Virus record (IMG/VR): IMGVR_UViG_3300032334_001128
Coordinates: 62,001-126,000 of that record
DNA length: 64,000 nt
Strand: one strand, 5' to 3'
From: a virus
The notes under the pieces were generated by a model. The model made no database searches. It saw only the letters and a list, made by a program, of their open reading frames with translations, and was not told where the DNA came from. The position numbers and the translations under genes were made by a program. Each line of letters starts with the position of its first letter. Position 1 is the first letter of the stretch. This document shows positions 35,577-44,081 of this stretch, piece by piece.

Positions 35577-36596
35577 GTGTATAAATTGACTAATTTAGTT
35601 CAAAAAGCTGTTGCTTTTGGTGGCAAGCTATCGCCACTAGTTATCTCTAACGGTTTAACTTCTGGAACTGGTTTGATGAATCCATCTGTCTTTGTGAATT
35701 CTAAGAATGAAATTTTTGTAAATCTACGCCATGTAAATTACACGCTGTATCATTCTGAAAATAATCAACGGTTCAACAGCAAGTGGGGGCCGATGTCCTA
35801 CTTACATCCTGAGCAAGATCAAGCGCTTCGCACAACTAACTACATTTGTAAGCTAGATGAAAATTTGTCTATGGTCGGACACGGACTAGTTGATACTTCA
35901 GAACTGGATGTAAAACCCTTATGGGAATTTACTGGTGAAGAAGATTGTCGTCTTGTTGAGTGGAATGGTAAGTACTACATTATCGGGGTAAGAAGAGATA
36001 CGACAACTCACGGTGAGGGCCGTATGGAACTTAGTGAGATTACTATCAACGAGGAGACTTGGGAAGTAAAAGAAGTATCTCGTATTCGCATTCCCGCTCC
36101 CGGGGCTAACAATTCTTATTGCGAAAAAAACTGGATGCCGATTCTTGACAAACCGTTTCATTTTGTGAAGTGGACATCTCCGACTGAAGTTGTTAGAACT
36201 TATCCAGAGCTGCCAGCAAGATGTGAGCAGGTTATGTTGAATCAAGGACTTACTCCACTTAAAGACCAACGTGGTAGTTCTCAAGTTGTTCGGTGGGGAA
36301 ATGTGTACATTGCAATCACTCACGAAGTTGATTTGTTTAAAAACTATCTTGATCAAAAAGATGGTATCTACAGACATCGATTGGTTATCTGGGATGAGCA
36401 GTTTAACCTAATTGGGTTATCTCCTAAACCACTTACATTCTTAGAAGCAAGAGTGGAGTTTGTCGCTGGTGCTGCTAAGTATGGAGACGATTTATTGATT
36501 AGTTTTGGTGTTCAAGACAACGCTGCTTTTATTTTGAGAACTCCTAAGCTTGTTGTTGAAGAACTTATTTCGGAGGCATTGACTTATGAGTTCTAA
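35577..36596 (+). CDS. GH130-like five-bladed propeller protein A (glycosidase/phosphorylase-like)
   Basis: 339 aa from GTG 35577. Propeller-type strands repeat every 60-70 residues. Diagnostic-looking blocks are FTGEEDCRLVEWNGKYYI, YCEKNWMPIL, ITHEVDLF and RVEFVAGAA followed by LISFGVQDNAAF. These match the beta-mannoside phosphorylase/GH130 fold (E-D-x-R-L; EKNW-x-P; ...; FGVQD-like). Expected chemistry is on host or virion mannan-like glycans, but catalytic residues are inferred. A homologue lies at 42834 on the other side of the collagen-like fibre. Glycosyltransferase-linked TPR and methyltransferase genes follow. Confidence 0.6.
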   Translation: MYKLTNLVQKAVAFGGKLSPLVISNGLTSGTGLMNPSVFVNSKNEIFVNLRHVNYTLYHSENNQRFNSKWGPMSYLHPEQDQALRTTNYICKLDENLSMVGHGLVDTSELDVKPLWEFTGEEDCRLVEWNGKYYIIGVRRDTTTHGEGRMELSEITINEETWEVKEVSRIRIPAPGANNSYCEKNWMPILDKPFHFVKWTSPTEVVRTYPELPARCEQVMLNQGLTPLKDQRGSSQVVRWGNVYIAITHEVDLFKNYLDQKDGIYRHRLVIWDEQFNLIGLSPKPLTFLEARVEFVAGAAKYGDDLLISFGVQDNAAFILRTPKLVVEELISEALTYEF

Positions 36597-37164
36597 TGAG
36601 ATTATTCAAAAACTTGTTGTTGAGGCTTCTAGTGATCCACTTGATGCCAAAAAAAACTTTGATATTGCCGTTGAGTATGAGAAGTTAGGTCAGACGGCAT
36701 CTGCTGTTGGATTTTATCTTCGTGCTGCGGAATACGGATATGAAACTGAACCTCTTATTGCCTACGCTTCTTTGCTTAGAATATCTATTTGTATTGAGGG
36801 TCAGAAAGATAGAAAGCATACTGTATCTAATGTAATACTTCAAGCTATTGCCTATCTACCTAAAAGACCAGAAGCCTACTTTCTTCTATCGAGGTTTTAT
36901 GAGAAAGATGGAAACTGGCAAGAGTGTTATACATATGCAACTGTTGGTCTAATGGTCTTAGATTATCCTGTAGCAAAACTTCCGGTAAGTATTGATGGCT
37001 ATCATGGGGATTATGCTTTAGAGTTTCAAGTTGCTATGAGTGCTTGGTGGATTGGTCGCAAAGATGAAAGCATAAAAAGACTACAAGAACTAAGTCTTAG
37101 AGAAGATTTGAGTGCTATGTATAGGTCAGCAGTTTTTGATAATTTAATTAAGGTTGGTGTCTAA
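36586..37164 (+). CDS. TPR-like helical protein
   Basis: 192 aa, mostly amphipathic helices with tetratricopeptide-like spacing: DAKKNFDIAVEYEKLGQTAS and RPEAYFLLSRFYEKDGNWQE each look like one TPR unit. The start overlaps the upstream gene by 11 bases and its stop overlaps the next ATG by 1 base. TPR proteins of this type often accompany glycosyltransferases. It may hold the propeller protein and the methyltransferase together. Confidence 0.55.
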   Translation: MSSNEIIQKLVVEASSDPLDAKKNFDIAVEYEKLGQTASAVGFYLRAAEYGYETEPLIAYASLLRISICIEGQKDRKHTVSNVILQAIAYLPKRPEAYFLLSRFYEKDGNWQECYTYATVGLMVLDYPVAKLPVSIDGYHGDYALEFQVAMSAWWIGRKDESIKRLQELSLREDLSAMYRSAVFDNLIKVGV

Positions 37165-37832
37165 TGTTGCTATTTGATATTGGAGCAAATAGCGGTGATG
37201 CCGTTAGAGCTGGATTAGGGCTTGGTTATAAGGTAATTGCTTTAGAGCCTGCACCTAAAGTGTTTGCAAAGTTGGTAAAAAATTTTATATATGAACCAAA
37301 TGTTGTGCCACTTAGATTAGCAGTTGCTGAGATCTTGGGGGAAAGGATTGAATTTTACGAATGTGTTGAAGATGGACTTTCAACTATAGAAAAAGATTGG
37401 CTAACAGATCCGTCTATGCCGTACAACGGTAAAGAATTTAGAACTATTTATGTAAATACCTGCACTATGGACTGGCTGATTGAGCAGTATGGTAAACCTG
37501 ACCTAATCAAGATTGATGTTGAAGGTGCCGAATGGTCTGTCCTTCGTGGTATGACTAAACACTCTGGAAAGATTGCCCTTGAGTGGACAATGGAAACTAT
37601 GGATAAGCATAATGAACAGCTGCAATATCTTAAATCTATTGGATATACAAAATTTAGATTGCAGTTCATAGAACATCACTTACTAGAGCCTGATGATGAG
37701 TGGCAAAAGATTAACGAAAATACTGATCTTGAAAAAATTCGTCAAGACAAACAATTTTGGTGGGTCTCAAAAGGATGGAAACGTTCTAGCTTAAGGCCAA
37801 CAGCTGATGTTGGAATGCTTTGGGTTATCTAG
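37164..37832 (+). CDS. FkbM-type SAM methyltransferase
   Basis: 222 aa. Motif I LLFDIGANSGDAV, later LIKIDVEGAEWSVLRG (post I/II region) are the FkbM hallmarks (D-V-E-G-A-E). FkbM enzymes O-methylate sugars. It is co-translated with the TPR protein and converges with the fibre-tail cap gene with a 4-base overlap. A second FkbM gene lies at 51257. Confidence 0.8.
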   Translation: MLLFDIGANSGDAVRAGLGLGYKVIALEPAPKVFAKLVKNFIYEPNVVPLRLAVAEILGERIEFYECVEDGLSTIEKDWLTDPSMPYNGKEFRTIYVNTCTMDWLIEQYGKPDLIKIDVEGAEWSVLRGMTKHSGKIALEWTMETMDKHNEQLQYLKSIGYTKFRLQFIEHHLLEPDDEWQKINENTDLEKIRQDKQFWWVSKGWKRSSLRPTADVGMLWVI

Positions 37833-38020
37833 CCTAGAAGTGCTTGAATTTCTTCTTCGGTAAGGCCAAGTGCTTGTAGTTTTGCTAAAGCAGATTGTCT
37901 AGTTGCTAACGCTTGTGCCTCTTGCTCTGCTGATTGCTCTCTAGAGGCAATTTCTTCTGGTGTTTCATCTCTTTCAATTATTTCACCAGTGGTGCAGTTT
38001 AGTTCGATTATTCTATTCAT
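37829..38020 (-). CDS. Small tail-fibre accessory/C-terminal cap protein (63 aa)
   Basis: The start ATG overlaps the fibre stop (TAATG). The sequence is MNRIIELNCTTGEI, an acidic region (DETPEEIASREQ) and a C-terminal helix (LAKLQALGLTEEEIQALLG). Short proteins with the N-C-T-T-G start and acidic helix follow tail fibre genes in many aquatic phages; they are thought to assist fibre folding or attach to its end. This role is from position and resemblance. Confidence 0.6.
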   Translation of the reverse strand: MNRIIELNCTTGEIIERDETPEEIASREQSAEQEAQALATRQSALAKLQALGLTEEEIQALLG

Positions 38021-41000
38021 TAGTTTATTCCGTATAGATAGGCGGTTCCAGTGGCTGAAGTAAAAGTTCCAGTAGATGCTGTAAATGTTATTGAGGTGAT
38101 TGCTGAAGTTGATGACCCTACTCCCCATCTAGAAGACTGACTTGAAGCACCAGTTCCACCTGATACCCATACAGTTGGTCTTGTTTGAGAGTAGTTTGGT
38201 ATCTCTACTGTCATTAAATCTCCAATTGAGGGTGCTCCGTTAGTTATTGGTATGACAGTTGCTGAAGTGCTTACTGATGAAGTTGTAGAACCGGTATTAT
38301 ACAGCGTATAAGCAGTAGCAGTTCCACCATTAAATTGAATTTGTAAGTTTCCAGTAATGTTTCCAGCATTTGTAAAAATTATCTGAGCAACAAGTTTTTT
38401 GTATGTTCCTGGAATTGAAGTAAATGAAGGTGCTGCTCCAGAGAAAGCAAGTGGAGTACCGCTACCTGAAGCAACATTGTATGATCCAGTTACTCCTTGT
38501 GCTCCAGTTGCTCCAGTTGTACCTTGTGTCCCTGTTCCAGTTAGACCTTGAATTCCAGATGTACCTTGAACACCTTGTAGCCCAGTTGTACCTTGAATAC
38601 CTTGAGTTCCTGTAGTTCCTTGGCGACCTTGTACACCCTGAATGCCTTGAGTGCCTTGTAGCCCAATAATTGAAAACTTCCAAGAGGAGCTTGAACCAGA
38701 ACCAGAAAAAGATGTAATGTCTACTGTAAAATAATTATTGTCTCCGTCATAATCCAAAGAAACTATAGTTCCTTCTAGATATCTAGCAGTATTAGTTTGA
38801 TCAATAATTCTTATATTTGCTCCAGCAGCATAGGCTTCATGTGAACCAGATGAAGGGTAAAAAGCCTTTAAACCAGTTGAAAATGTATGAAGACTTGTGC
38901 TAGTTACTGTATATCCTGCACCAGTAGGTCCTGTATAACCAATAGAGCCAGTTGTACCTTGAGCACCTCTATCGCCAGCAAGAGCAAGAGTCCAAGAACT
39001 ATATGTTCCTGAACCATTTATATAGTCAATAGTTGTTATTAACTCACCAAACTCGCCGAATGCAGTGACTCTACCTTCCATATAGTTTGATTGATATGGT
39101 GCCTCTGCTATAAATCTAACTCTTACACCTATAACATTAAAACCTTTAAAGTCATTACTATTACTTGAGAATGCCTTAGAGCCTAGTGAAATTGTATTAG
39201 ATGATGAACTGTATACTCCTGTATAGCCAACTCCATTGATTCCTTGTGTCCCTGTTCCAGTTAGACCTTGAATTCCAGTTGTACCTTGAGTTCCTGTAGT
39301 TCCTTGGCGACCTTGTACACCTTGAATGCCTTGAGTGCCTTGAGCACCCGTTGTACCTTGGGAACCTGTAATGCCTTGTAATCCTGTAATACCTTGTAAA
39401 CCAGTAGTACCTTGAGTACCTGTTGTCCCTTGAGCACCTGTTGTTCCCTGTGCTCCATTTGTACCTATAAAACCGCTAGTACCTTGAGCACCAGTAATTC
39501 CTTGTGTACCTAAACCTGTTGTACCTTGTAGTCCAGTTGCACCTTGAGTCCCTGTCGTACCTTGAGTTCCTGTTGCACCCTGCAATCCAGTAGTACCTTG
39601 AGTTCCGTTAGTTCCGTTAGTTCCGCTAGTGCCTTGAGTACCAGTTGTTCCTTGGGCTCCAACTGGACTTATAGAATCAAGTGAGCCGTCACCCTTTACA
39701 TACTGAGCAGAAGTTCCACCTTGAGTGATGAACTTATCGGCGTTGATTAGCTGAAAATAGTCAATGGAGTTTGTTGTTCCACCAGTGCCCGATGAGGCAA
39801 CCAGGGTCGAGTTTGGCTTGTCGTACACGCAGTTGAGGATTGAGTAGAAGCCGATCAAAACGACTGGTGCGACATTGTTTAGTGCGGAAGTCAGTAGTTG
39901 ACAGTTTGCTAAAGTAATCACACTTGAGGCAGCCGATGTCACGGCATTGGTCACAGCAGCAACGACTACAGAATCTACAAGGCTTAGAGTTCCAGCAGTT
40001 AGAACAGGGGCAACGGTGACAGCACTTTTTACAATCACATTGGCACTAGCGTTGTTGACGGTTATGAAGTTTGGGTTACCGCCAAAGATGGCAACTAAAC
40101 CTGCTCCAGTAATGCTTGCGGCACCGAGATCACACAACCGAAGAACGGTGTAGTCAGCGTTGCTGCTCTTTGTAAAGGTTCCAGAGACCTCACAGTTTAG
40201 GATGTTTACGTTTCCCGTAGCGGTTGGGGCAGTTACGGTTAAGTTTGTCATCTTTATACCTGCAATAGTACAGCCAACACTTGTGCTTAGAGTTCCAGAG
40301 AGTACAATGTTTCCACCGATAAGCCCAGGACCTGTTATGGTAGTGTATTGGACAGTTATTGACGGGCTTTCAGTGTACGTTCCTGGGTGAACAATAATGG
40401 TTTTACGCTGTGAATCTACTAAAGTCAATGCCTTAGTAATAGAAGCAACTGGAGTAAGCAAATCACCATTACCAGTAGTGTCATTTCCATCTACTTGACT
40501 AACGTGAATTTCATAGTCATAGCCTGTGAAGGTTGTGCCTTGTACACCTTGAATACCTTGGACAGAGAGACCCTGAGTTCCTTGAATACCGATAAGACCT
40601 TGAGTACCTTGAGTACCTTGAGTGCCTTGAAGTCCTTGAGGACCCTGAGGACCCTGAGGACCATCATTACCAATAAAACCTATTTGACCTTGGATACCCC
40701 TTTGACCCTGAAGTCCCTGAGTACCTTGTGCACCTTGGGCACCTGTTGTGCCTTGCACACCTTGAGTTCCTTGGGTACCAGTTGCACCTGAGCCTCCATC
40801 TGGCCCTTGAGGTCCTGTTACACCTCTTAGACCTTGAAAACCAGTAGTTCCTTGTAATCCTTGGGTGCCTTGAGTACCTGTTGAGCCCTGAGCACCTGTA
40901 GTTCCTTGACTACCAGTTGTACCTTGAGATCCAGTGTTACCAGTTGTACCTGTTAAACCTTGTGTACCAGTGGTACCCTGCGAACCATTGGTACCGTTAG

Positions 41001-42393
41001 TACCACTCGTACCCTGAGTTCCAGTTAAGCCTTGAGTACCCGTGGTTCCCTGCGTACCAGTTAATCCTTGTAATCCAGTAAGCCCTTGAAGACCTGTTGT
41101 ACCTTGTGTACCTTGTGTACCTTGCAACTGAGCAAAGCCAAAGCCTTGAACACCCTGAATACCCTGAATACCTTGTGTACCTGTATCACCTTTATCACCT
41201 GTTCTTACAAAGGTGACTATAATGTCGTCTGAGTTTGCAAATGTGGCTGGGTTTCCAGACACGTAAGAACCAGTTACGGTGAACCAGCCTGTGTTGCTAG
41301 TTAATGCTGTGATAGTAAATAATGCAAATACACTGGCATCAAATTTCTTTGCAATTCTAAAGTGACCCTTAATAGCAGAACTAGAGTCGTCAATAGTGTT
41401 AAGGAAGCTGGATACATCGGTTGTTGCATCATTACTTGCATCAACATACATCTGAGTTGCAGATGAGATCGTAGCGTTGTTAAATCTTATAAAACCAGTA
41501 CCTGGGTCGGCTGCTGTAGTAGTTGTGCTGTAGGTGTAATCAAAAGTTGCTCCACCAAAGTTTCCATCTCTACCTACGGTACCTTGGATTCCTGTTATAC
41601 CCTGTGTACCCTGTAGGCCTTGGATGCCCTGTGTTCCCTGAGCACCTTGTGCACCTGTAAGACCTTGAATACCTGTCGTACCCTGAACGCCTTGTGTTCC
41701 TTGTACGCCTTGTGTTCCTTGCGTACCTAAAGCACCTTGAGTCCCTGTTGTACCTTGAGTTCCTGTCGTACCTTGAACACCTTGAACACCTTGAACACCT
41801 GTAGCACCCTGAGTTCCCGTGATGCCTTGAGAACCTGTAATACCTTGTGAGCCAACCAATCCTTGAGTACCTGTTGCACCTTGTAGTCCTGTTGTACCTT
41901 GTGCACCAACCACACCTTGAGTGCCTTGACTACCAGTAACTCCTTGTACGCCCTGAGTTCCCTGAACTCCTTGTACGCCCTGTACACCTTGAGTGCCTTG
42001 TGAACCGACTGCACCTTGTAGTCCAGTTGCACCCTGAGTACCTACCGAACCTTGTGTTCCAGTTGTACCCTGTAGTCCGGTAGTTCCTTGTATGCCTTGA
42101 GTACCTTGTGTACCCAGTGCACCCTGAGTTCCTGTAGTGCCTTGAATACCTTGAGGACCTTGTATTCCTTGAATACCTTGGGTACCTTGAGTAGCGATTC
42201 GTCCTTGGATACCTTGAGTGCCCTGAGCACCTTGTGTACCTTGTACTCCTTGAATACCTTGGAGTCCGGTAGCACCTTGTGATCCAACAGCAGAAACAAT
42301 TACTTTATTTTCTTGATCTTGGATAATTACGTGATTAACGTCCGAAGAATCAATGATTACTTTATTTGGGAGATCTTCATATATTGGAGACAT
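38020..42393 (-). CDS. Collagen-like tail fibre with internal beta-helix and C-terminal jelly-roll-like domain
   Basis: 1457 aa. Residues about 35-275, 395-645 and 910-1100 are almost uninterrupted G-x-y triplets (mostly G-T-Q, G-I-Q, G-V-Q, G-T-T), collagen-like but without hydroxyproline sites expected in animals. Between them lie non-repetitive blocks: about 275-395 (a virion-type beta domain), about 645-910 with S-I-T-K-A-L and V-H-P-G-T-Y-T-E-S-P, a pectate-lyase/right-handed beta-helix pattern, and further beta domains near 1110-1270. The C-terminus (about 1320-1457) looks like a beta-sandwich tip. Likely receptor-binding long fibre. Base composition of the beta-helix part (bases near 39700-40500) is more GC-rich than the collagen parts, so domains may have different origins. 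Confidence 0.85.
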   Translation of the reverse strand: MSPIYEDLPNKVIIDSSDVNHVIIQDQENKVIVSAVGSQGATGLQGIQGVQGTQGAQGTQGIQGRIATQGTQGIQGIQGPQGIQGTTGTQGALGTQGTQGIQGTTGLQGTTGTQGSVGTQGATGLQGAVGSQGTQGVQGVQGVQGTQGVQGVTGSQGTQGVVGAQGTTGLQGATGTQGLVGSQGITGSQGITGTQGATGVQGVQGVQGTTGTQGTTGTQGALGTQGTQGVQGTQGVQGTTGIQGLTGAQGAQGTQGIQGLQGTQGITGIQGTVGRDGNFGGATFDYTYSTTTTAADPGTGFIRFNNATISSATQMYVDASNDATTDVSSFLNTIDDSSSAIKGHFRIAKKFDASVFALFTITALTSNTGWFTVTGSYVSGNPATFANSDDIIVTFVRTGDKGDTGTQGIQGIQGVQGFGFAQLQGTQGTQGTTGLQGLTGLQGLTGTQGTTGTQGLTGTQGTSGTNGTNGSQGTTGTQGLTGTTGNTGSQGTTGSQGTTGAQGSTGTQGTQGLQGTTGFQGLRGVTGPQGPDGGSGATGTQGTQGVQGTTGAQGAQGTQGLQGQRGIQGQIGFIGNDGPQGPQGPQGLQGTQGTQGTQGLIGIQGTQGLSVQGIQGVQGTTFTGYDYEIHVSQVDGNDTTGNGDLLTPVASITKALTLVDSQRKTIIVHPGTYTESPSITVQYTTITGPGLIGGNIVLSGTLSTSVGCTIAGIKMTNLTVTAPTATGNVNILNCEVSGTFTKSSNADYTVLRLCDLGAASITGAGLVAIFGGNPNFITVNNASANVIVKSAVTVAPVLTAGTLSLVDSVVVAAVTNAVTSAASSVITLANCQLLTSALNNVAPVVLIGFYSILNCVYDKPNSTLVASSGTGGTTNSIDYFQLINADKFITQGGTSAQYVKGDGSLDSISPVGAQGTTGTQGTSGTNGTNGTQGTTGLQGATGTQGTTGTQGATGLQGTTGLGTQGITGAQGTSGFIGTNGAQGTTGAQGTTGTQGTTGLQGITGLQGITGSQGTTGAQGTQGIQGVQGRQGTTGTQGTTGIQGLTGTGTQGINGVGYTGVYSSSSNTISLGSKAFSSNSNDFKGFNVIGVRVRFIAEAPYQSNYMEGRVTAFGEFGELITTIDYINGSGTYSSWTLALAGDRGAQGTTGSIGYTGPTGAGYTVTSTSLHTFSTGLKAFYPSSGSHEAYAAGANIRIIDQTNTARYLEGTIVSLDYDGDNNYFTVDITSFSGSGSSSSWKFSIIGLQGTQGIQGVQGRQGTTGTQGIQGTTGLQGVQGTSGIQGLTGTGTQGTTGATGAQGVTGSYNVASGSGTPLAFSGAAPSFTSIPGTYKKLVAQIIFTNAGNITGNLQIQFNGGTATAYTLYNTGSTTSSVSTSATVIPITNGAPSIGDLMTVEIPNYSQTRPTVWVSGGTGASSQSSRWGVGSSTSAITSITFTASTGTFTSATGTAYLYGIN

Positions 42394-42755
42394 TATCTAG
42401 TCACCTGAGCTTTTACCTTGAAGTTTCCTTCAATAATGGTAGTTTTTTGTCCTCCTCCAGAAACTAGCTCAAGATCGTAAACATATTGTCCAGGTAGAAG
42501 TTGTGCAGTAACTGATGAAGCTACAGTAAGAGTGATTGTTCCTAAAGCTCCACCAAGAACTATTCGACTATTTTCAGTAGTTAGCTCCAGTAGAAAGTTT
42601 TGAGATGTTACTGCTTCTCTGACTTGCATTTTTGCAGTGTATCCAGTCAAATTATGGGGGACTTTAGCGTTGTTAGTCCAGGTCAGGACACGGGATAGTG
42701 TATCGCCTTGTGTAAAGGTGATGTTATAAACATCGGAAGATCCGCAGCTGCTCAT
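42393..42755 (-). CDS. Fibre-associated baseplate protein (BppU N-terminal-like)
   Basis: 120 aa. The pattern FTQGDTLSRVLTW, then LTGYTAKMQVR and a G-x-I-x-L strand resembles the small N-terminal baseplate-upper (BppU-like) domain that attaches fibres to tails. It lies just upstream of the fibre gene, with one shared base at the boundary, so both are co-translated. It likely anchors the collagen-like fibre. Confidence 0.6.
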   Translation of the reverse strand: MSSCGSSDVYNITFTQGDTLSRVLTWTNNAKVPHNLTGYTAKMQVREAVTSQNFLLELTTENSRIVLGGALGTITLTVASSVTAQLLPGQYVYDLELVSGGGQKTTIIEGNFKVKAQVTR

Positions 42756-42833
42756 GGAAGTCCTTATTTTAGGGAGTTATGTCATACTAATTTTACTCTA
42801 ATTAGTGAAATCTTACTTTGGTATCATTGACTG
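42756..42833 (+). promoter_or_regulatory. Divergent intergenic region with an extended -10 box
   Basis: TGG-TATCAT (-10 at 42822-42827) is an extended -10 and would start transcription within a few bases of the ATG at 42834, so the plus-strand mRNA would be leaderless or nearly so. Leaderless mRNAs are common in Actinobacteria. No -35 was identified. Confidence 0.4.
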
Positions 42834-43778
42834 ATGGAATCCCTATTTACTGACCTTGGTGGGGAGGTTTGGCGTATTCGCCGATTTGCTGACCCTGGAG
42901 ACACTAGATTCTCGGCTTTTAACCCTTCTGTAGCCTATTCACCAGTTGAAGGTTATGTAGTCCTTATGCGATCAAGTAACTATTTTTTCGATCCTAAAAC
43001 TGGCGATGTTGTTGCTACATATGGAAATAGGGTAAATAATCGCATGTGGCTAGCTAATTTAGATGAAAACTGGCAAATTATAGAAGAAACTGTGCGACAG
43101 ATTGATTTTTCCGACTGTGGTCAGTTTATTAGGGGGCCTGAAGATGGTCGATTGTATTGGAGAGATGGGGCTTGGGAAATTTTATCTGTTATGAGAGAGC
43201 CAAAGATTACAGATGACGTACCTAGGTTAGGAACCTTCAGATTAACTGGAGTAAAAGCTGAACTAGTAAAACTACATACTGAGGGGGATCTTCAAGATGT
43301 TGAAAAGAACTGGATGCCAACTTATGAAAAAAATTCTTTATTTGACTTTATTTACAGTGCTACTGACACTTATCTTATTGATGTAGGCACAATAAACGTC
43401 AGGAACCCTATTACTCAAGGTGGTGATGATATACGTGGTGGCAGTTGTTTGTGGGATCTAGGAGATTGGGGATATCTAGCTATAGTCCATGAAGTAGAGC
43501 ATTTTAAACAAATGGTCTATTCTGCTAGATATTTCTCTTATGGATCTAAAAAATTTAGACGTTACTACCACAGATTTGCTAGATATGACAAAACTGGAAA
43601 ATTAATTGGACTCTCTGATCGCTTTAGATTTGCTGGAGTTAGGATTGAATTTGCAGCCGGTTTGGTAATTTCTAAAGATAATGTTATTGTTTCTTACGGA
43701 TTCAAAGATGTTGCCTCATATCTAGGCAAAATTAAACTTAGCAAAGTAAAGGAGCTAATACATGACATCGACTCTTGA
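42834..43778 (+). CDS. GH130-like five-bladed propeller protein B
   Basis: 314 aa. Like protein A, it has the blocks RGPEDGRLYWRDG, VEKNWMPTYEKN, LAIVHEVEHF and RIEFAAGLV followed by YGFKDVASYLG. The overall order and spacing match GH130-like enzymes. It flanks the fibre cassette on the side opposite to protein A. It may act on a related glycan; the D/E residues expected for phosphorolysis were not all confirmed. The ATG overlaps no other gene upstream. Confidence 0.6.
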   Translation: MESLFTDLGGEVWRIRRFADPGDTRFSAFNPSVAYSPVEGYVVLMRSSNYFFDPKTGDVVATYGNRVNNRMWLANLDENWQIIEETVRQIDFSDCGQFIRGPEDGRLYWRDGAWEILSVMREPKITDDVPRLGTFRLTGVKAELVKLHTEGDLQDVEKNWMPTYEKNSLFDFIYSATDTYLIDVGTINVRNPITQGGDDIRGGSCLWDLGDWGYLAIVHEVEHFKQMVYSARYFSYGSKKFRRYYHRFARYDKTGKLIGLSDRFRFAGVRIEFAAGLVISKDNVIVSYGFKDVASYLGKIKLSKVKELIHDIDS

Positions 43779-44001
43779 AAGCATCGCTACTGAAGATGAG
43801 GTTATTGCTTATGATGAAAATGGTGATCAAATTTTTTGCCACTATGCTGACAAAAACAAGGTTACTGAGGGCTATGTTATGGGTACTCCTGTACAAGCAC
43901 TCTGTGGGAAGGTCTTTGTTCCGCACAGAGATCCACTAAAATACCCAGTCTGTCCTGAATGCAAGGCAATTGTAGACGCACTATTTATCAAAACTGTGTA
44001 A
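43762..44001 (+). CDS. DUF3039-family protein
   Basis: 79 aa. The segment VQALCGKVFVPHRDPLKYPV followed by CPECKAIVDAL matches the actinobacterial DUF3039 pattern (A-L-C-G-x-x-x-x-P-x-R-D-P...C-P-x-C). Its Cys residues and central His may bind zinc. It overlaps the GH130-like gene by 17 bases. DUF3039 is nearly restricted to Actinobacteria and supports the host assignment. Function unknown. Confidence 0.8.
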   Translation: MTSTLESIATEDEVIAYDENGDQIFCHYADKNKVTEGYVMGTPVQALCGKVFVPHRDPLKYPVCPECKAIVDALFIKTV

Positions 44002-44081
44002 TACTCCCTCTTTGTTTTATGAGGTATACTGGTAAAACCTCAAATACTCCCCGATAATCTGATCAGAAAGAATAATTAAAT

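Noticed and set aside
38424-42299. CRISPR-like or satellite-type repeats in DNA
   Set aside because: The repeats are codon-phased triplets of the collagen-like fibre, without constant spacers or identical repeat units.
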